A stretch of 64,000 nt of DNA from an uncultured Sphingobacteriales bacterium (GTDB lineage Bacteria > Bacteroidota > Bacteroidia > Chitinophagales > Chitinophagaceae), in assembly GCA_937991535.1 (NCBI GenBank), contig CALKHN010000007.1, positions 51,169-115,168 on the forward strand, written 5' to 3'. Made by a program: the position numbers and the translations under genes. This document shows positions 9,807 to 18,960 of the stretch, piece after piece. How positions within the stretch are numbered: position 1 is the stretch's first letter; every line of letters starts with the position of its first letter. The notes under the pieces were generated by a model that was not told the origin of the DNA, did no database searches, and saw only the letters and a list, made by a program, of their open reading frames with translations.

Positions 9807-10565
9807 ATGAATAAAATTGTTTTTATTACCGGCGCCACTTCCGGATTTGGTGAGGCCTGTGCTTTACAGTTCGCGGAAGCTGGATATGATATTATTATTA
9901 ACGGGCGAAGAGAAGACAGATTAAAACAGCTAAAAAAAGAGCTCGAAAAAAGGTTTTCCGTAAGGGTCTTGTCTCTTCCTTTTGATGTGAGCAACCGCAA
10001 GGCGGTTTTCAATGCGGTGGATAGCATCGCAGGCGACTGGCGAAAGATTAACATTCTTATCAATAACGCGGGTCTTGCACTCGGACGAGATTTTTTTGAT
10101 GAAGCGGATTTGGATGAATGGGATACAATGATGGATACCAACGTGAAAGGGCTGTTATACGTTTCAAGGGCTGTTTTGCCGTTAATGATTTCACAAAATA
10201 GAGGGCACATCATCAATCTTGGTTCCGTAGCAGCAAAGGAAGTATATGAAAGAGGTAATGTATACTGTGCCAGTAAGTTTGCGGTAGATGCAATAAGTAA
10301 AAGCATGCGTATAGATTTGCTCAGGCACAACATAAAAGTAACTGCTGTTCATCCCGGGGCTGCGGAAACCGAATTTTCACTCGTGCGGTTTAAAGGAGAT
10401 GCAGCCAAAGCCAATGCGGTATACGAGGGTTTTAAACCATTAACAGCCAGGGATGTTGCGGATGTTATCTTTTATTGTGCAACGGTTCCCGAGCATGTTT
10501 GCATTAATGATCTGGTTGTATGTCCCTCACAGCAGGCCGATGCCATTTATTTTCACAAAAAATAA
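9807..10565 (+). CDS. Short-chain dehydrogenase/reductase (YdfG-like)
   Basis: A 252-residue cytoplasmic SDR. The cofactor motif is TGATSGFGEACA (about 7-18) followed by NGRREDRL, where the Arg pair suggests NADP preference. NNAG occurs at about 87, the catalytic Ser in NLGSVAAK (about 138), and the YxxxK motif in YCASKFAVDAIS (about 152). The GFGE wording and the C-terminal ITAxDVAD-like region (LTARDVADVIFYC) resemble E. coli YdfG, an NADP-dependent 3-hydroxy acid / serine dehydrogenase. It stands alone, with its own promoter box upstream. The family is certain; the substrate is inferred only from resemblance. Confidence 0.9.
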   Translation: MNKIVFITGATSGFGEACALQFAEAGYDIIINGRREDRLKQLKKELEKRFSVRVLSLPFDVSNRKAVFNAVDSIAGDWRKINILINNAGLALGRDFFDEADLDEWDTMMDTNVKGLLYVSRAVLPLMISQNRGHIINLGSVAAKEVYERGNVYCASKFAVDAISKSMRIDLLRHNIKVTAVHPGAAETEFSLVRFKGDAAKANAVYEGFKPLTARDVADVIFYCATVPEHVCINDLVVCPSQQADAIYFHKK

Positions 10566-10691
10566 TTTAGGCAGCATATTTGCGTTGAATATTTTACGGG
10601 TGAATTAAAAAAATGACCTGGTCGGTAACAAGTTCACGCGATCCGGATCAACAAAGAGATATACAATCCACCGCCCTGTAAAATAATAAAA

Positions 10692-11222
10692 ATGAAAAAA
10701 CCATTTCTTTCAGCCGTATGCTCCCTGTTGTTGCTATTTAGTTTTTCATCATTTGCACAATCAGACAATGTCATTCGAGTAAGCCCCTGTGATAATCATT
10801 CCATTCAAAAACAGGCCGACAGTATAAAACATTTACTCGAAGATGGCGGTTTCTCCGTGTTGCGGGAAGCTTCTATTACTATGGAGAGCGAATACGAGAT
10901 TCCCATTATTGTGCCCATGAGCGAAGGTACTTCCTACCAGTTTGTTTTTATCGGCGATTTGAAATCCAACATGTATGAGGTAAAAATGTACGATTATAAT
11001 GAAAAACAGGTAGTATACCAGAAAAAAGGAGGCAACGACGCGAGTGGCAATATTATCAGTTATTCTTATATTCCTAAAATGTCGGAATACCATATGATAA
11101 AACCACTGCAGGTAAACAACAAACAAAAAAAGGATTTATGCGGCTATGTAATGCTGTTCAGAAAAACCGAAGTATCAGATAAAAAAGCCAGGAAATATTT
11201 ATTATCAGCACGATTCAGATAG
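10692..11222 (+). CDS. Hypothetical secreted protein
   Basis: A 176-residue protein I do not recognise. A clear signal peptide (Lys-Lys start, Leu-rich core, cleavage near SFAQS at about residue 24) sends it to the periplasm or cell surface. The mature part is mixed alpha/beta in character, with a short segment EIPIIVPMSEGTSYQF about one third in and a basic C-terminus. It has no lipobox, no repeats and no sorting domain. It is flanked by a perfect 15-bp terminator hairpin and faces the subtilase gene. Confidence 0.7.
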   Translation: MKKPFLSAVCSLLLLFSFSSFAQSDNVIRVSPCDNHSIQKQADSIKHLLEDGGFSVLREASITMESEYEIPIIVPMSEGTSYQFVFIGDLKSNMYEVKMYDYNEKQVVYQKKGGNDASGNIISYSYIPKMSEYHMIKPLQVNNKQKKDLCGYVMLFRKTEVSDKKARKYLLSARFR

Positions 11223-11233
11223 TGCAATGCACA

Positions 11234-11269
11234 CAAAGGGTTTCAATGCTGATTCATTGAAACCCTTTG
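11234..11269. terminator. Strong hairpin terminator
   Basis: A perfect 15-bp inverted repeat (11234-11248 with 11255-11269, six-base loop) begins 12 bases after the stop of the upstream secreted protein and is followed by a short T-rich stretch. It lies between convergent genes. Confidence 0.8.
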
Positions 11270-11376
11270 ATTTTAGCCTCACGATTCCGTTATTTGATTT
11301 TTAGGTTGTTCTGTTTTCAAAAGAAAACAAACCTCGCTGGGGATATAATATTCAACTATTGCTATTTTTCTGACCT

Positions 11377-13071
11377 CTACCCTTTTTTTGCTTTTTTCAT
11401 TTTAGATTTTGGCAATGCAGGCTGACGTAATTCTTTTTTTTCTCCGGAGATTGAATCGGCCAGTTTTACCGCTTCATACGCATTTACTATGCCGGCAGCG
11501 CGGCTAAGTTCCGACATGCTTACTTCTTCATCGGTTCCCGGCTTTTGTACTTTAATACCTTCCAGTTTGGTTGAAGACTTTTCAATAACAGACTTAATTT
11601 GCTGCACTGTAAGATCCGGATAATAAGACATCAGTAAAGCCGCCAGTCCGGCTACTACGGGGCTGGCCATACTGGTTCCCTGTAAATTTCCATACTGATT
11701 TCCTCCTGGTAAAGTAGAATATATTTTTACACCCGGCGCAAAAACATCCACTTTTGCTTTTCCATAGTTCGAGAACGAGCCAATAATACCGCCTGCTGCG
11801 GGATCACCGCTGGCGCCTACAGTAATCCAGTTGCTGGCGCGGGCTGTGGTATCATTTTTAAAATCGGCGCTGGGGAAATTATCATTGCTGTCAATATCCT
11901 TTGAGTCATTTCCTGCAGCATGTACCAGCAGCACACCTTTCGATTCGGCATACCGCACGGCATCGTCTACCCATTGCTTTTGGGGTGATATACTTTTGCC
12001 AAAGCTCATATTTATTACTTTGGCGCCATTGTCTACGGCATAGCGGATAGCATTAGCTACATCCTTATCGTGTTCATCACCATCCGGTACAGCTCTTACC
12101 GTCATAATCCGTACATTATCAGCAATACCATTCATTCCAATATTATTATTGCGTGAGGCGGCAATAATACCTGATACATGGGTTCCGTGCATAGGCGTTC
12201 CCGCCATCACATCATTGTTACCATAGTCTCGGTCGTTTATATCGTCATAATTATCCTGAACTATTTCCCCACGATAATCCTTTGGTTCTTTTACAATGGC
12301 TTCCGCTTTTGATTTTTCTCCATTATAAAACTCTTCCGTTATTTCAAGGAGCCTTTTATTGGTCATTTCACTGGCCTGGAAGCCAAGGAACAAAGCCATT
12401 ATTGTACTTTTCGCCTTGCTTTCATCTGCTGAAACCGGCTTAAACTTTTGCAAATCATCGCCGCTGTATTCACTTCTTTTTAAACTGCTTTGAAGAATGC
12501 TATCAGCCCAGGGCATTTTTTCTACTATATTTTTTAAGAACATTACATTCAGTGAAGCTTCTTTGGCATCACCTTCGATCAGGTTTCTTACCTTTTTATA
12601 CATCTTTATTTCATCCAACTCTTCCGGGCTTGCTGTAGTTTCATCGGGCTCTGTATCTCCAAATTTCTTCTTTAATTTGTAATACACTCTTGCAGCTTCA
12701 TATGAGTCCTTATTTACATTTCTTCCATCTTTTCCACCTAAAAAATTCCAGCCATATATATCATCAATATATCCGTTGTTGTCATCGTCAATGCCGTTGC
12801 CCGGAATTTCACCCGGGTTATGCCATAAGACAGATTTTAAGTCTTCGTGGGTAGTGTCTACCCCTGAATCAATTACTGCTACCACTACCGGAACACTCTT
12901 TTTCCCCTTTAACAATTCGCTATAAGCTTTTTCAACGTCTATTCCATAAAATCCGTCTTTTTGCTTGTCGAGCATATGCCAGCCCTTAGGAACATCTTTT
13001 GCAGCGGTTTGCGCCAATCCGGAATGATATACCATCAATCCCACGAATGCGAGTAAAAAAGTTTTCTTCAT
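11377..13071 (-). CDS. Secreted subtilisin-like serine protease (S8) with large insertion
   Basis: A 564-residue exported protease. The signal peptide ends near SGLAQT (about residue 21). The catalytic triad is visible: Asp in VIDSGVDTTHEDL (about 68), His in MHGTHVSGII (about 295) and Ser in GTSMASPVVAG (about 466); the oxyanion Asn is in HAAGNDSKD. The family core begins and ends normally, but roughly 225 residues separate Asp and His, compared with about 30 in classical subtilisin. The extra segment is Lys/Glu-rich and probably helical. There is no C-terminal sorting domain; the end is a Lys-rich tail. It is probably periplasmic or outer-membrane associated; its target is unknown. Confidence 0.92.
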   Translation of the reverse strand: MKKTFLLAFVGLMVYHSGLAQTAAKDVPKGWHMLDKQKDGFYGIDVEKAYSELLKGKKSVPVVVAVIDSGVDTTHEDLKSVLWHNPGEIPGNGIDDDNNGYIDDIYGWNFLGGKDGRNVNKDSYEAARVYYKLKKKFGDTEPDETTASPEELDEIKMYKKVRNLIEGDAKEASLNVMFLKNIVEKMPWADSILQSSLKRSEYSGDDLQKFKPVSADESKAKSTIMALFLGFQASEMTNKRLLEITEEFYNGEKSKAEAIVKEPKDYRGEIVQDNYDDINDRDYGNNDVMAGTPMHGTHVSGIIAASRNNNIGMNGIADNVRIMTVRAVPDGDEHDKDVANAIRYAVDNGAKVINMSFGKSISPQKQWVDDAVRYAESKGVLLVHAAGNDSKDIDSNDNFPSADFKNDTTARASNWITVGASGDPAAGGIIGSFSNYGKAKVDVFAPGVKIYSTLPGGNQYGNLQGTSMASPVVAGLAALLMSYYPDLTVQQIKSVIEKSSTKLEGIKVQKPGTDEEVSMSELSRAAGIVNAYEAVKLADSISGEKKELRQPALPKSKMKKAKKG

Positions 13072-13160
13072 GTATTATCGTTTATTTGGCAAATTTGGAC
13101 AAAATATATTAATTTCTGTCCTGGTTAACATAATTTAAAAGAAAGAGACGATAAAAAAAA

Positions 13161-13186
13161 ATGTCAGGGTTGCTTTTCCCTGACAT
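13161..13186 (-). terminator. Terminator of the degenerate OmpA gene
   Basis: ATGTCAGGG (13161-13169) pairs with CCCTGACAT (13178-13186). On the minus strand the hairpin is followed by an uninterrupted T run (the A run at 13152-13160 on plus), giving a canonical intrinsic terminator 21 bases after the gene end. Confidence 0.85.
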
Positions 13187-13206
13187 TTTAAATGAATCTT
13201 AACGAT

Positions 13207-14232
13207 TTAATACCTTATTTTAATTTGCACTACAGCACTCATTGCATTTAGCACTGCATCCATTGTGCTAATATTCAATTGTGAGTCCTTAACGCCCAGG
13301 TCTCTCAAATAACTTACAACAATATTAGCCTGTATTGCGGAACCTTTATCATTCGACTTGAACACATCAACTTTTGCTCCTGGATTATTTATTATTTTAT
13401 CTGCCAACTGTAAAATTATATTGAAATCCTTATTTGATAAAACATCAGTTTCGTTAAATTTCACTACTGTTAAATACTCTGCGGCATCTGCGTGATCGTT
13501 GCTCAAATTATTTGTACCTAAATTGGTTACAATGCTTTCTGTTTCAGCGCAGCCTCCGTTCAAATCACTACCTTTCACAAAAGGGCACCTGTCTTCTTCA
13601 TCGTTTACACCGTCTGCATCAGCATCAGGAACCAGACAGCCCTCAAATCGCGCAACACCGGCAACGCCAGGACATTTATCTTCAAAATTAAACATACCGT
13701 CATTATCGGTATCGGCAAATTGCATATTACCCTCATTGAACTGAGCTTTAACCTCAATATTCTTTGAGCTGCTTAATTCAACAAAGGAAGATGAAACACT
13801 TGTTACCGACAAAGATAAATTCGTTTCTTCAGCACGTACCAACGAAGGCGATTCAGAAAGAGCAATGGCTGCATCAAAAGGACCGGTCGTGCTGATACGA
13901 ACCGCTGCATTGACATCATTATATTGTGACTCCGTTGCAACAGTTGTGGCAGCAGAATTTATTTTTGCTAACGCATGATAAGAAATATTTTTTTCTTTAG
14001 TTGAGGTGTAAGGGTTCAATTCCGTATTTTCCTGCGTAATCACATTTTCATTAATGGCGGGCAGGGGCAAAGGATCAGCCAGTTTATCTTCCGGGAAATC
14101 AGCTTCCTGTAAACCAACCCTTTCCATTATAAAAGAGTTGCTCATGCTTAAAATGTCACTATCTACCAGGGATTGGGCACTGTAATCGTAAAGTATCAGC
14201 GCAGACAGAAGTACCGCATCTAACTTTCTCAT
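13207..14232 (-). CDS. Degenerate OmpA-like protein with TSP3 repeats
   Basis: A 341-residue exported protein, apparently a diverged paralogue of its upstream neighbour. After a weak signal peptide (ending near YDYSAQS) there is a low-complexity Ser/Ala/Thr/Asn-rich region to about 170. Two thrombospondin type 3 calcium-binding repeats follow (DTDNDGMFNFEDKCP and DADADGVNDEEDRCP, about 173-225). A C-terminal region of about 100 residues is laid out like an OmpA domain. However, the peptidoglycan-binding signatures are gone: the GHTDN motif reads KSNDKG, and the segment carrying the SxxRA helix and the GxG loop is shortened. It probably no longer binds peptidoglycan. It has its own promoter box and terminator. 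Confidence 0.75.
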   Translation of the reverse strand: MRKLDAVLLSALILYDYSAQSLVDSDILSMSNSFIMERVGLQEADFPEDKLADPLPLPAINENVITQENTELNPYTSTKEKNISYHALAKINSAATTVATESQYNDVNAAVRISTTGPFDAAIALSESPSLVRAEETNLSLSVTSVSSSFVELSSSKNIEVKAQFNEGNMQFADTDNDGMFNFEDKCPGVAGVARFEGCLVPDADADGVNDEEDRCPFVKGSDLNGGCAETESIVTNLGTNNLSNDHADAAEYLTVVKFNETDVLSNKDFNIILQLADKIINNPGAKVDVFKSNDKGSAIQANIVVSYLRDLGVKDSQLNISTMDAVLNAMSAVVQIKIRY

Positions 14233-14306
14233 AAAATCATTTTTTAGTTTATAAAGGGCGGATAGGATTTCTGAATTATATAACGAAAAAACACTTAGTT
14301 GAATTG

Positions 14307-14314
14307 CAAAACTA
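14307..14314 (-). promoter_or_regulatory. -7 promoter box (TAGTTTTG) of the degenerate OmpA gene
   Basis: Read on the minus strand this is TAGTTTTG, matching TAnnTTTG, about 75 bases before the start at 14232. Confidence 0.45.
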
Positions 14315-14530
14315 CTTAGCTTTTCATCGGAGATATTGTAGCGTTCATCGAAAGTAACTATAGAAGCAGCGTTTTTAAAAAGTGGACTGGTTTATAGAAA
14401 ATGTAAAACGAAGTCCGGAGGAAACCCACAGGAGATATTGGTAGTACAAAGCTATAATAAGTTGCTGTCAAATACAACTGGTGAAAGGCGATATTATCTC
14501 ATGATAAAACCAGATGCTGATTAAAAAAAA

Positions 14531-14561
14531 TAAACATCTTTCCCGCGTGGAAAGATGTTTA
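14531..14561 (-). terminator. Terminator of the OmpA/TSP3 gene
   Basis: A perfect 13-bp stem (14531-14543 with 14549-14561) with a five-base loop. On the minus strand it is followed by a run of eight T residues, 23 bases after the stop codon. Confidence 0.88.
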
Positions 14562-14584
14562 TTAAAATAGGTTATATGTTACCG

Positions 14585-16102
14585 TTAGTATTTTACTTTA
14601 AATGCCACACGCCTGTTTTTAGACCTGCCTTCTTCGGTATTGTTATCGGCTATAGGATGCTCGGAGCCGAAACCGGATGCAGTTAACCTTTCGGAAGCGA
14701 TTCCTTTTTTAATAAGGTAGGTTTTTATAGCAAGGGCACGTCGTCCTGAAAGCACCTGGTTATGCCGCACAGAGCCTGTATTGTCTGTATGTCCTTCAAT
14801 ATCCAAATTCAGTTCGGCATCTGACCGCATAATTTCTGCCATCTTATCTAACGCACTAAATGAGGAAGTTTTGATATTATCGCTGTTTACATCAAACAGG
14901 ATACTGCGTGCAGCTTTATTAATGTCTTCAAGCATATCTTTTGCAATATGCGGACAGCCATTGTTTTCTTTTGTTCCGGCTTTCAGCGGACATTTATCCG
15001 CATCATCATTAATACCATCATCATCGGTATCAGGCGCCGGGCAACCATTGTATTTAGCGGTGCCGGCAATAGCAGGACAATTGTCGTTATCGTCGTTTAT
15101 GCCATCAGCGTCACTATCAGGTACCGTACAGCCATTGTATTTGGCAGTTCCGGCTACATCGGGACATTTATCTGTATCATCGGCAATGCCATCCTTGTCC
15201 CTATCCGGAGCAGGACATCCTAAATGTTTACTGATTCCGGCAATACCAGGACATTGATCTTCATTATCAGGTATGCTGTCACCGTCTTTATCCTGACAAC
15301 CATTTGTTGCTGCAGTACCCATTTCAGTTGGGCATTTATCTAATTTATCGGTTACACCATCTCCATCACTGTCTTTATGATCTGCTTTAATTTTAGCTGT
15401 TTTGGATGGTGTGAGCCATATTACCACAGTACCTCCCCAAAGTTCATGCTTGAAAGAGCCAGTGTATTGAGCCGTATAAAAATCAGACATGCTCCGGCTA
15501 TAATTTGCGGTAAGCATAAGACGGTCATTAAAATCAAACCCTGCCAGGGCATTGATACCCCAATTTAGCTTTTTGTATTTGTTAACCATATCGCCGGAAG
15601 CGAGTTTGTCATTAAAACTATTGCGCTCGCCTGAAGCATTCGTAATTTCATATGTGGCTTTACCCGTTAGTTGTAAGGCAATGTATGGGCCGCCGCCTAT
15701 TATAAATCTAACTTTTGGAGTAATTGGCAGACGGTAAATAAAATTTACCGGAAGCTCGAGGTAGTTGATTTTCCATGAAGCATTGATAGCAGAAGTATCG
15801 TTAAGAAAAGATTTTGCGGAATCGTAGGATTTCGAAAATTTTCTTCCTTTGTTGGTATACAATAAAGCCGGCTGAACAGCCCAGTTTCCTTTTTTATCTA
15901 AGTTTATCTCCGAAAAAACGCCCGCATGAAAGCCACCAAGGGGAGAAAAGTTTCCTTTATATTGCTGATTCCAGTTTTGAATATCATTGGTTTCAATAAC
16001 AGAAACGTTGTGCGGACCAGCACCCATACCCCATTTAATTTGGGCATACATTGCGTTAAAAAAAATCAGGTTGAAGGCTAACAGTAAATATGTTTTTTTC
16101 AT
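14585..16102 (-). CDS. OmpA-family outer-membrane protein with TSP3 repeats
   Basis: A 505-residue outer-membrane protein. The signal peptide ends near NAMYAQ (about residue 20). The N-terminal 210 residues look like a PorT-type outer-membrane beta-barrel (alternating strands, GGFHAGVFSEINL and NWGINALAGFDFNDRLMLTA). Five thrombospondin type 3 repeats (about 245-385), each built on D-x-D-x-D-G and a Cys-Pro, form a calcium-binding rod. The C-terminal OmpA domain (about 395-505) keeps IEGHTDNTGS, the SGRRALAIKTYL helix and KNRRVAFKV, so peptidoglycan binding is expected. It probably anchors the outer membrane to the cell wall. A strong terminator follows the gene. Confidence 0.92.
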   Translation of the reverse strand: MKKTYLLLAFNLIFFNAMYAQIKWGMGAGPHNVSVIETNDIQNWNQQYKGNFSPLGGFHAGVFSEINLDKKGNWAVQPALLYTNKGRKFSKSYDSAKSFLNDTSAINASWKINYLELPVNFIYRLPITPKVRFIIGGGPYIALQLTGKATYEITNASGERNSFNDKLASGDMVNKYKKLNWGINALAGFDFNDRLMLTANYSRSMSDFYTAQYTGSFKHELWGGTVVIWLTPSKTAKIKADHKDSDGDGVTDKLDKCPTEMGTAATNGCQDKDGDSIPDNEDQCPGIAGISKHLGCPAPDRDKDGIADDTDKCPDVAGTAKYNGCTVPDSDADGINDDNDNCPAIAGTAKYNGCPAPDTDDDGINDDADKCPLKAGTKENNGCPHIAKDMLEDINKAARSILFDVNSDNIKTSSFSALDKMAEIMRSDAELNLDIEGHTDNTGSVRHNQVLSGRRALAIKTYLIKKGIASERLTASGFGSEHPIADNNTEEGRSKNRRVAFKVKY

Positions 16103-16410
16103 GCTGACGGGTTATTTCCAAAGGATGAATTGAATGTATAATGATATTTAACGTGCAAATACCCTATAATATTATTGTGATTCAGGCGGTTCCATTTTTG
16201 CTATTGGACAATAACTACCGGCTAGCTCATTCAATGCATATGTTAACAGGCAAGCATAAAATGTTTGCGTGGGGAGGACAGGTGATCAGCCATGCAAACC
16301 ACCTCCCGGATTAATACTGAAAAAAAAGGTTTTGCCAAAAAAAAGATATGCACGTTTCACGGGAAACATGTGGATAAGTTCCTCATTTATAATATCATTA
16401 ACAGTAAAAC
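16103..16410. other. Intergenic region between ALDH and ompA-like gene
   Basis: This 308-base gap contains no supported gene. A pseudoknot-like arrangement of two interleaved inverted repeats lies at 16263-16307. No exact TAnnTTTG box was found for the OmpA gene. Confidence 0.5.
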
Positions 16411-17937
16411 TTAAATATTAAATGTGATCCCCTGCGCCAGCGGCAGGTTTGCCGACCAGTTGATGGTATTTGTTTGCCTCCGCATATAATTTTTCCATGC
16501 ATCACTCCCGCTTTCCCGTCCTCCACCCGTTTCTTTTTCGCCTCCGAAAGCCCCTCCAATCTCTGCACCACTTGTGCCTATATTTACATTTGCAATTCCA
16601 CAATCGCTTCCCGCTGCCGACAAAAACAATTCGGCTTCCCGTAAATTGAGGGTCATAACCGATGACGACAGTCCTTGCGGAACACTATTCTGAATGGCGA
16701 TGGCCTCTTCCATGGTCTTGTATTTCATTAAATAAAGGATGGGCGCAAAGGTTTCTTTGTGAACGATGGGATAATGCGGCAACACCTCGGCAATACAGGG
16801 TTTTACATAGCATCCGCTCTCATAATTCGTTCCGGACAATACAGCTCCTTCAACAATGAAATTGCCACCCTCTTTTTTGCAGTTTTCTATCGCCCTCAGG
16901 TAATTTTTTACGGCATCGGTATCAATCAAGGGTCCAACATGATTTTCGGTGTTCAGCGGATCGCCAATCCTTAATTGCCGGTATGCATTTACCAGTTTAT
17001 CCTTAAAAGCGTCATAAATATCTTCGTGAATTATCAAACGCCTGGTGCTGGTACATCGTTGGCCCGCAGTACCCACTGCTCCAAACACGCTGGCTATTAC
17101 GGCTACATCAATATCGGCATCTTTTGATACTATGATGGCATTATTGCCGCCTAATTCCAATAAGGTTTTTCCCAACCGGGAAGCTACTGTGGTAGCCACA
17201 GCTTTTCCCATCTGTGTAGAGCCCGTCGCGGAAATGAGCGGGATCCTCGCATCATTGGCCATTTTTTCTCCAATATACTTGTCGCTAATCAAAATACAGC
17301 TAACTCCTTCAGGAACATTGTTTTGCACGAATACATCTGAAATTAAATTCTGGCACGCAATCGCACACAAAGGCGTTTTTTCAGAAGGCTTCCAGATACA
17401 CGCATTGCCGCACATCCACGAAAGCATTGCGTTCCAGCTCCAAACTGCCACGGGAAAATTAAAAGCAGAAATAATACCCGTCACACCCAGGGGATGCCAT
17501 TGTTCATACATGCGGTGTCCGGGGCGTTCACTGGGCATGGTTAATCCGTATAGTTGACGTGAAAGTCCTACGGCAAAATCGCAGATATCTATCATCTCCT
17601 GCACTTCACCGAAACCTTCCTGCAAGCTTTTGCCCATTTCGTAAGAAACCAATTTTCCAAGAGGTTCTTTATATTTCCGCAGTTTTTCCCCAATTTGCCT
17701 AACCACGTCACCTCTTTTTGGCGCAGGCCAGTTCCTCCAGGTTAAAAATGCTTCATTTGCTTTTCTTACCACGGTTTCATACCCATTGTCATCCGCAAGG
17801 TATACATTGGCTATCACGGCTCCGTCCACGGGGGAGTATGAAGGAAGGATGGCGCCGGATGACCCAATGTAGAATTGGCCTGTGGAAACACCCTGGTTCA
17901 CAGAGCGGATTCCTAGCTTTTCAATAAAATTACTCAT
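16411..17937 (-). CDS. ALDH7-type aldehyde dehydrogenase (antiquitin/AASADH-like)
   Basis: A 508-residue NAD(P)-dependent aldehyde dehydrogenase. The catalytic Cys lies in GTAGQRCTSTRRL (about 297), the general-base Glu in TLLELGGNNAIIV (about 263), and the fold motifs FNFPVAVWSWN and KPSEKTPL are present. The wording ELGGNNAI and QRCTSTRRL, and the late ...GGGRESGSDAWKNYMRR, are typical of the ALDH7 family. This family oxidises alpha-aminoadipic semialdehyde / piperideine-6-carboxylate in lysine catabolism. No other lysine-degradation gene is adjacent, so the physiological substrate is inferred from the family only. The start is an ATG at 17937. Confidence 0.88.
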   Translation of the reverse strand: MSNFIEKLGIRSVNQGVSTGQFYIGSSGAILPSYSPVDGAVIANVYLADDNGYETVVRKANEAFLTWRNWPAPKRGDVVRQIGEKLRKYKEPLGKLVSYEMGKSLQEGFGEVQEMIDICDFAVGLSRQLYGLTMPSERPGHRMYEQWHPLGVTGIISAFNFPVAVWSWNAMLSWMCGNACIWKPSEKTPLCAIACQNLISDVFVQNNVPEGVSCILISDKYIGEKMANDARIPLISATGSTQMGKAVATTVASRLGKTLLELGGNNAIIVSKDADIDVAVIASVFGAVGTAGQRCTSTRRLIIHEDIYDAFKDKLVNAYRQLRIGDPLNTENHVGPLIDTDAVKNYLRAIENCKKEGGNFIVEGAVLSGTNYESGCYVKPCIAEVLPHYPIVHKETFAPILYLMKYKTMEEAIAIQNSVPQGLSSSVMTLNLREAELFLSAAGSDCGIANVNIGTSGAEIGGAFGGEKETGGGRESGSDAWKNYMRRQTNTINWSANLPLAQGITFNI

Positions 17938-18392
17938 GGTTATTTTATTTTTTCACAATATACATATTGCCGGCGCAGTTGCATCCATTAATGTTACACT
18001 TACATGCGTAACGATACTTTAACTTTTTAAAAAAGTGGAAACAAACTGTAGCATATACTGTTCTGAACTGCCGTATGATATTGGTTTCCGTAAATTTTAA
18101 GTCATTTCATAACATCAGCATAAATGATCCCCGCCCTTTTTGTTTGATGTATGTTACTAAATCGGGTACAGTTCTTGATTTATCGGGTAATTGTTATGAG
18201 GTTTCGAAATTATTGATCTTTTTTGCATATTGTTACGCTTTTTTGTATCCGCAATGAGAAACCTGTAAGTACAGGTTTTTTTTATTTACTGCCTTCCCTC
18301 CAATATCCCCATTCAATGAAAAGCCTGGCGATTTTAATCGGGTTCCAACTTGTGTGAAACCGTGTATTGTTAACTTGATTAAATCAAAACAA
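17938..18392. other. Intergenic region with orphan terminator
   Basis: A 455-base region between divergent genes. It has no convincing coding frame; a 60-codon frame at 18075-18257 lacks a recognisable start or family. The only clear structure is the plus-strand terminator at 18260-18285, which has no gene in front of it. Confidence 0.5.
18260..18285 (+). terminator. Orphan intrinsic terminator
   Basis: AACCTGT (18260-18266) pairs with ACAGGTT (18271-18277) with a four-base loop, followed directly by a T run. No plus-strand coding gene precedes it for about 7 kb, so it may end an unannotated small RNA. Confidence 0.6.
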
Positions 18393-18881
18393 ATGGCAAA
18401 TTTATTTCGTACCCGGTTTGGTAGTTTGTGTATTATTATTACCATGGCCACGTTATCGGCAAAAGCAAATGATGGAGCAGTTCAGCCTGAACAATTTAAT
18501 TTGAATGCCTTTGTAAAAGCATCCGTTAGCATTTTAGACGGAAATGCTGCAAAAATAGAAGTGGCTTTAGACAAACTAAAGAATATGGAATCAGCCAGTA
18601 TCTGTGTTTGCGAAATACTGGAACTTCAGAACAATAATTCAATATTTCCCAACGTGGCCATCTTTGCAGAGAAAACAAACAAAGGAAACATAGGGGATGG
18701 CTATAAAATTGCTGAGCGCATAATTGCGAAGGAAAAAAAGCAAATGAGGTCTATCTATTTTGATGCGGTAAAGATAAATACAAAGGTGGCGGTAGCATCC
18801 AATTGCTTGAGTTTGTATATGAAGTTGAAGGCAACAGCGCCGGGTTTGAAGCTTTATGATATTTTAGATGCAGACAGGTAA
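18393..18881 (+). CDS. Hypothetical secreted protein
   Basis: A 162-residue protein I do not recognise. From the ATG at 18393 it starts MANLFRTRFG, then a hydrophobic stretch (SLCIIITMATLSAKAN, about 11-25) that reads as a signal peptide. The mature part is predicted mostly helical, with two Cys in SICVCEILEL (about 70) and one later Cys. An upstream in-frame TTG at 18354 would add 13 residues and is less likely. It stands alone, 80 bases before the convergent panB end. The function is unknown. Confidence 0.6.
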   Translation: MANLFRTRFGSLCIIITMATLSAKANDGAVQPEQFNLNAFVKASVSILDGNAAKIEVALDKLKNMESASICVCEILELQNNNSIFPNVAIFAEKTNKGNIGDGYKIAERIIAKEKKQMRSIYFDAVKINTKVAVASNCLSLYMKLKATAPGLKLYDILDADR

Positions 18882-18960
18882 TATCAATATCCAGTTAATT
18901 ATGACATTGATAATGTGTTTGTTGCATTATTTATTTAAATATTTAATTTAAATTGACTCA

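Larger units (their letters stand above)
14233..14584. other. Intergenic region between the two OmpA-like genes
   Basis: This 352-base gap holds the promoter box of the downstream minus-strand gene (14307-14314) and the terminator of the upstream one (14531-14561). The middle part (about 14330-14500) has no open frame or repeat that I can support. Confidence 0.6.
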
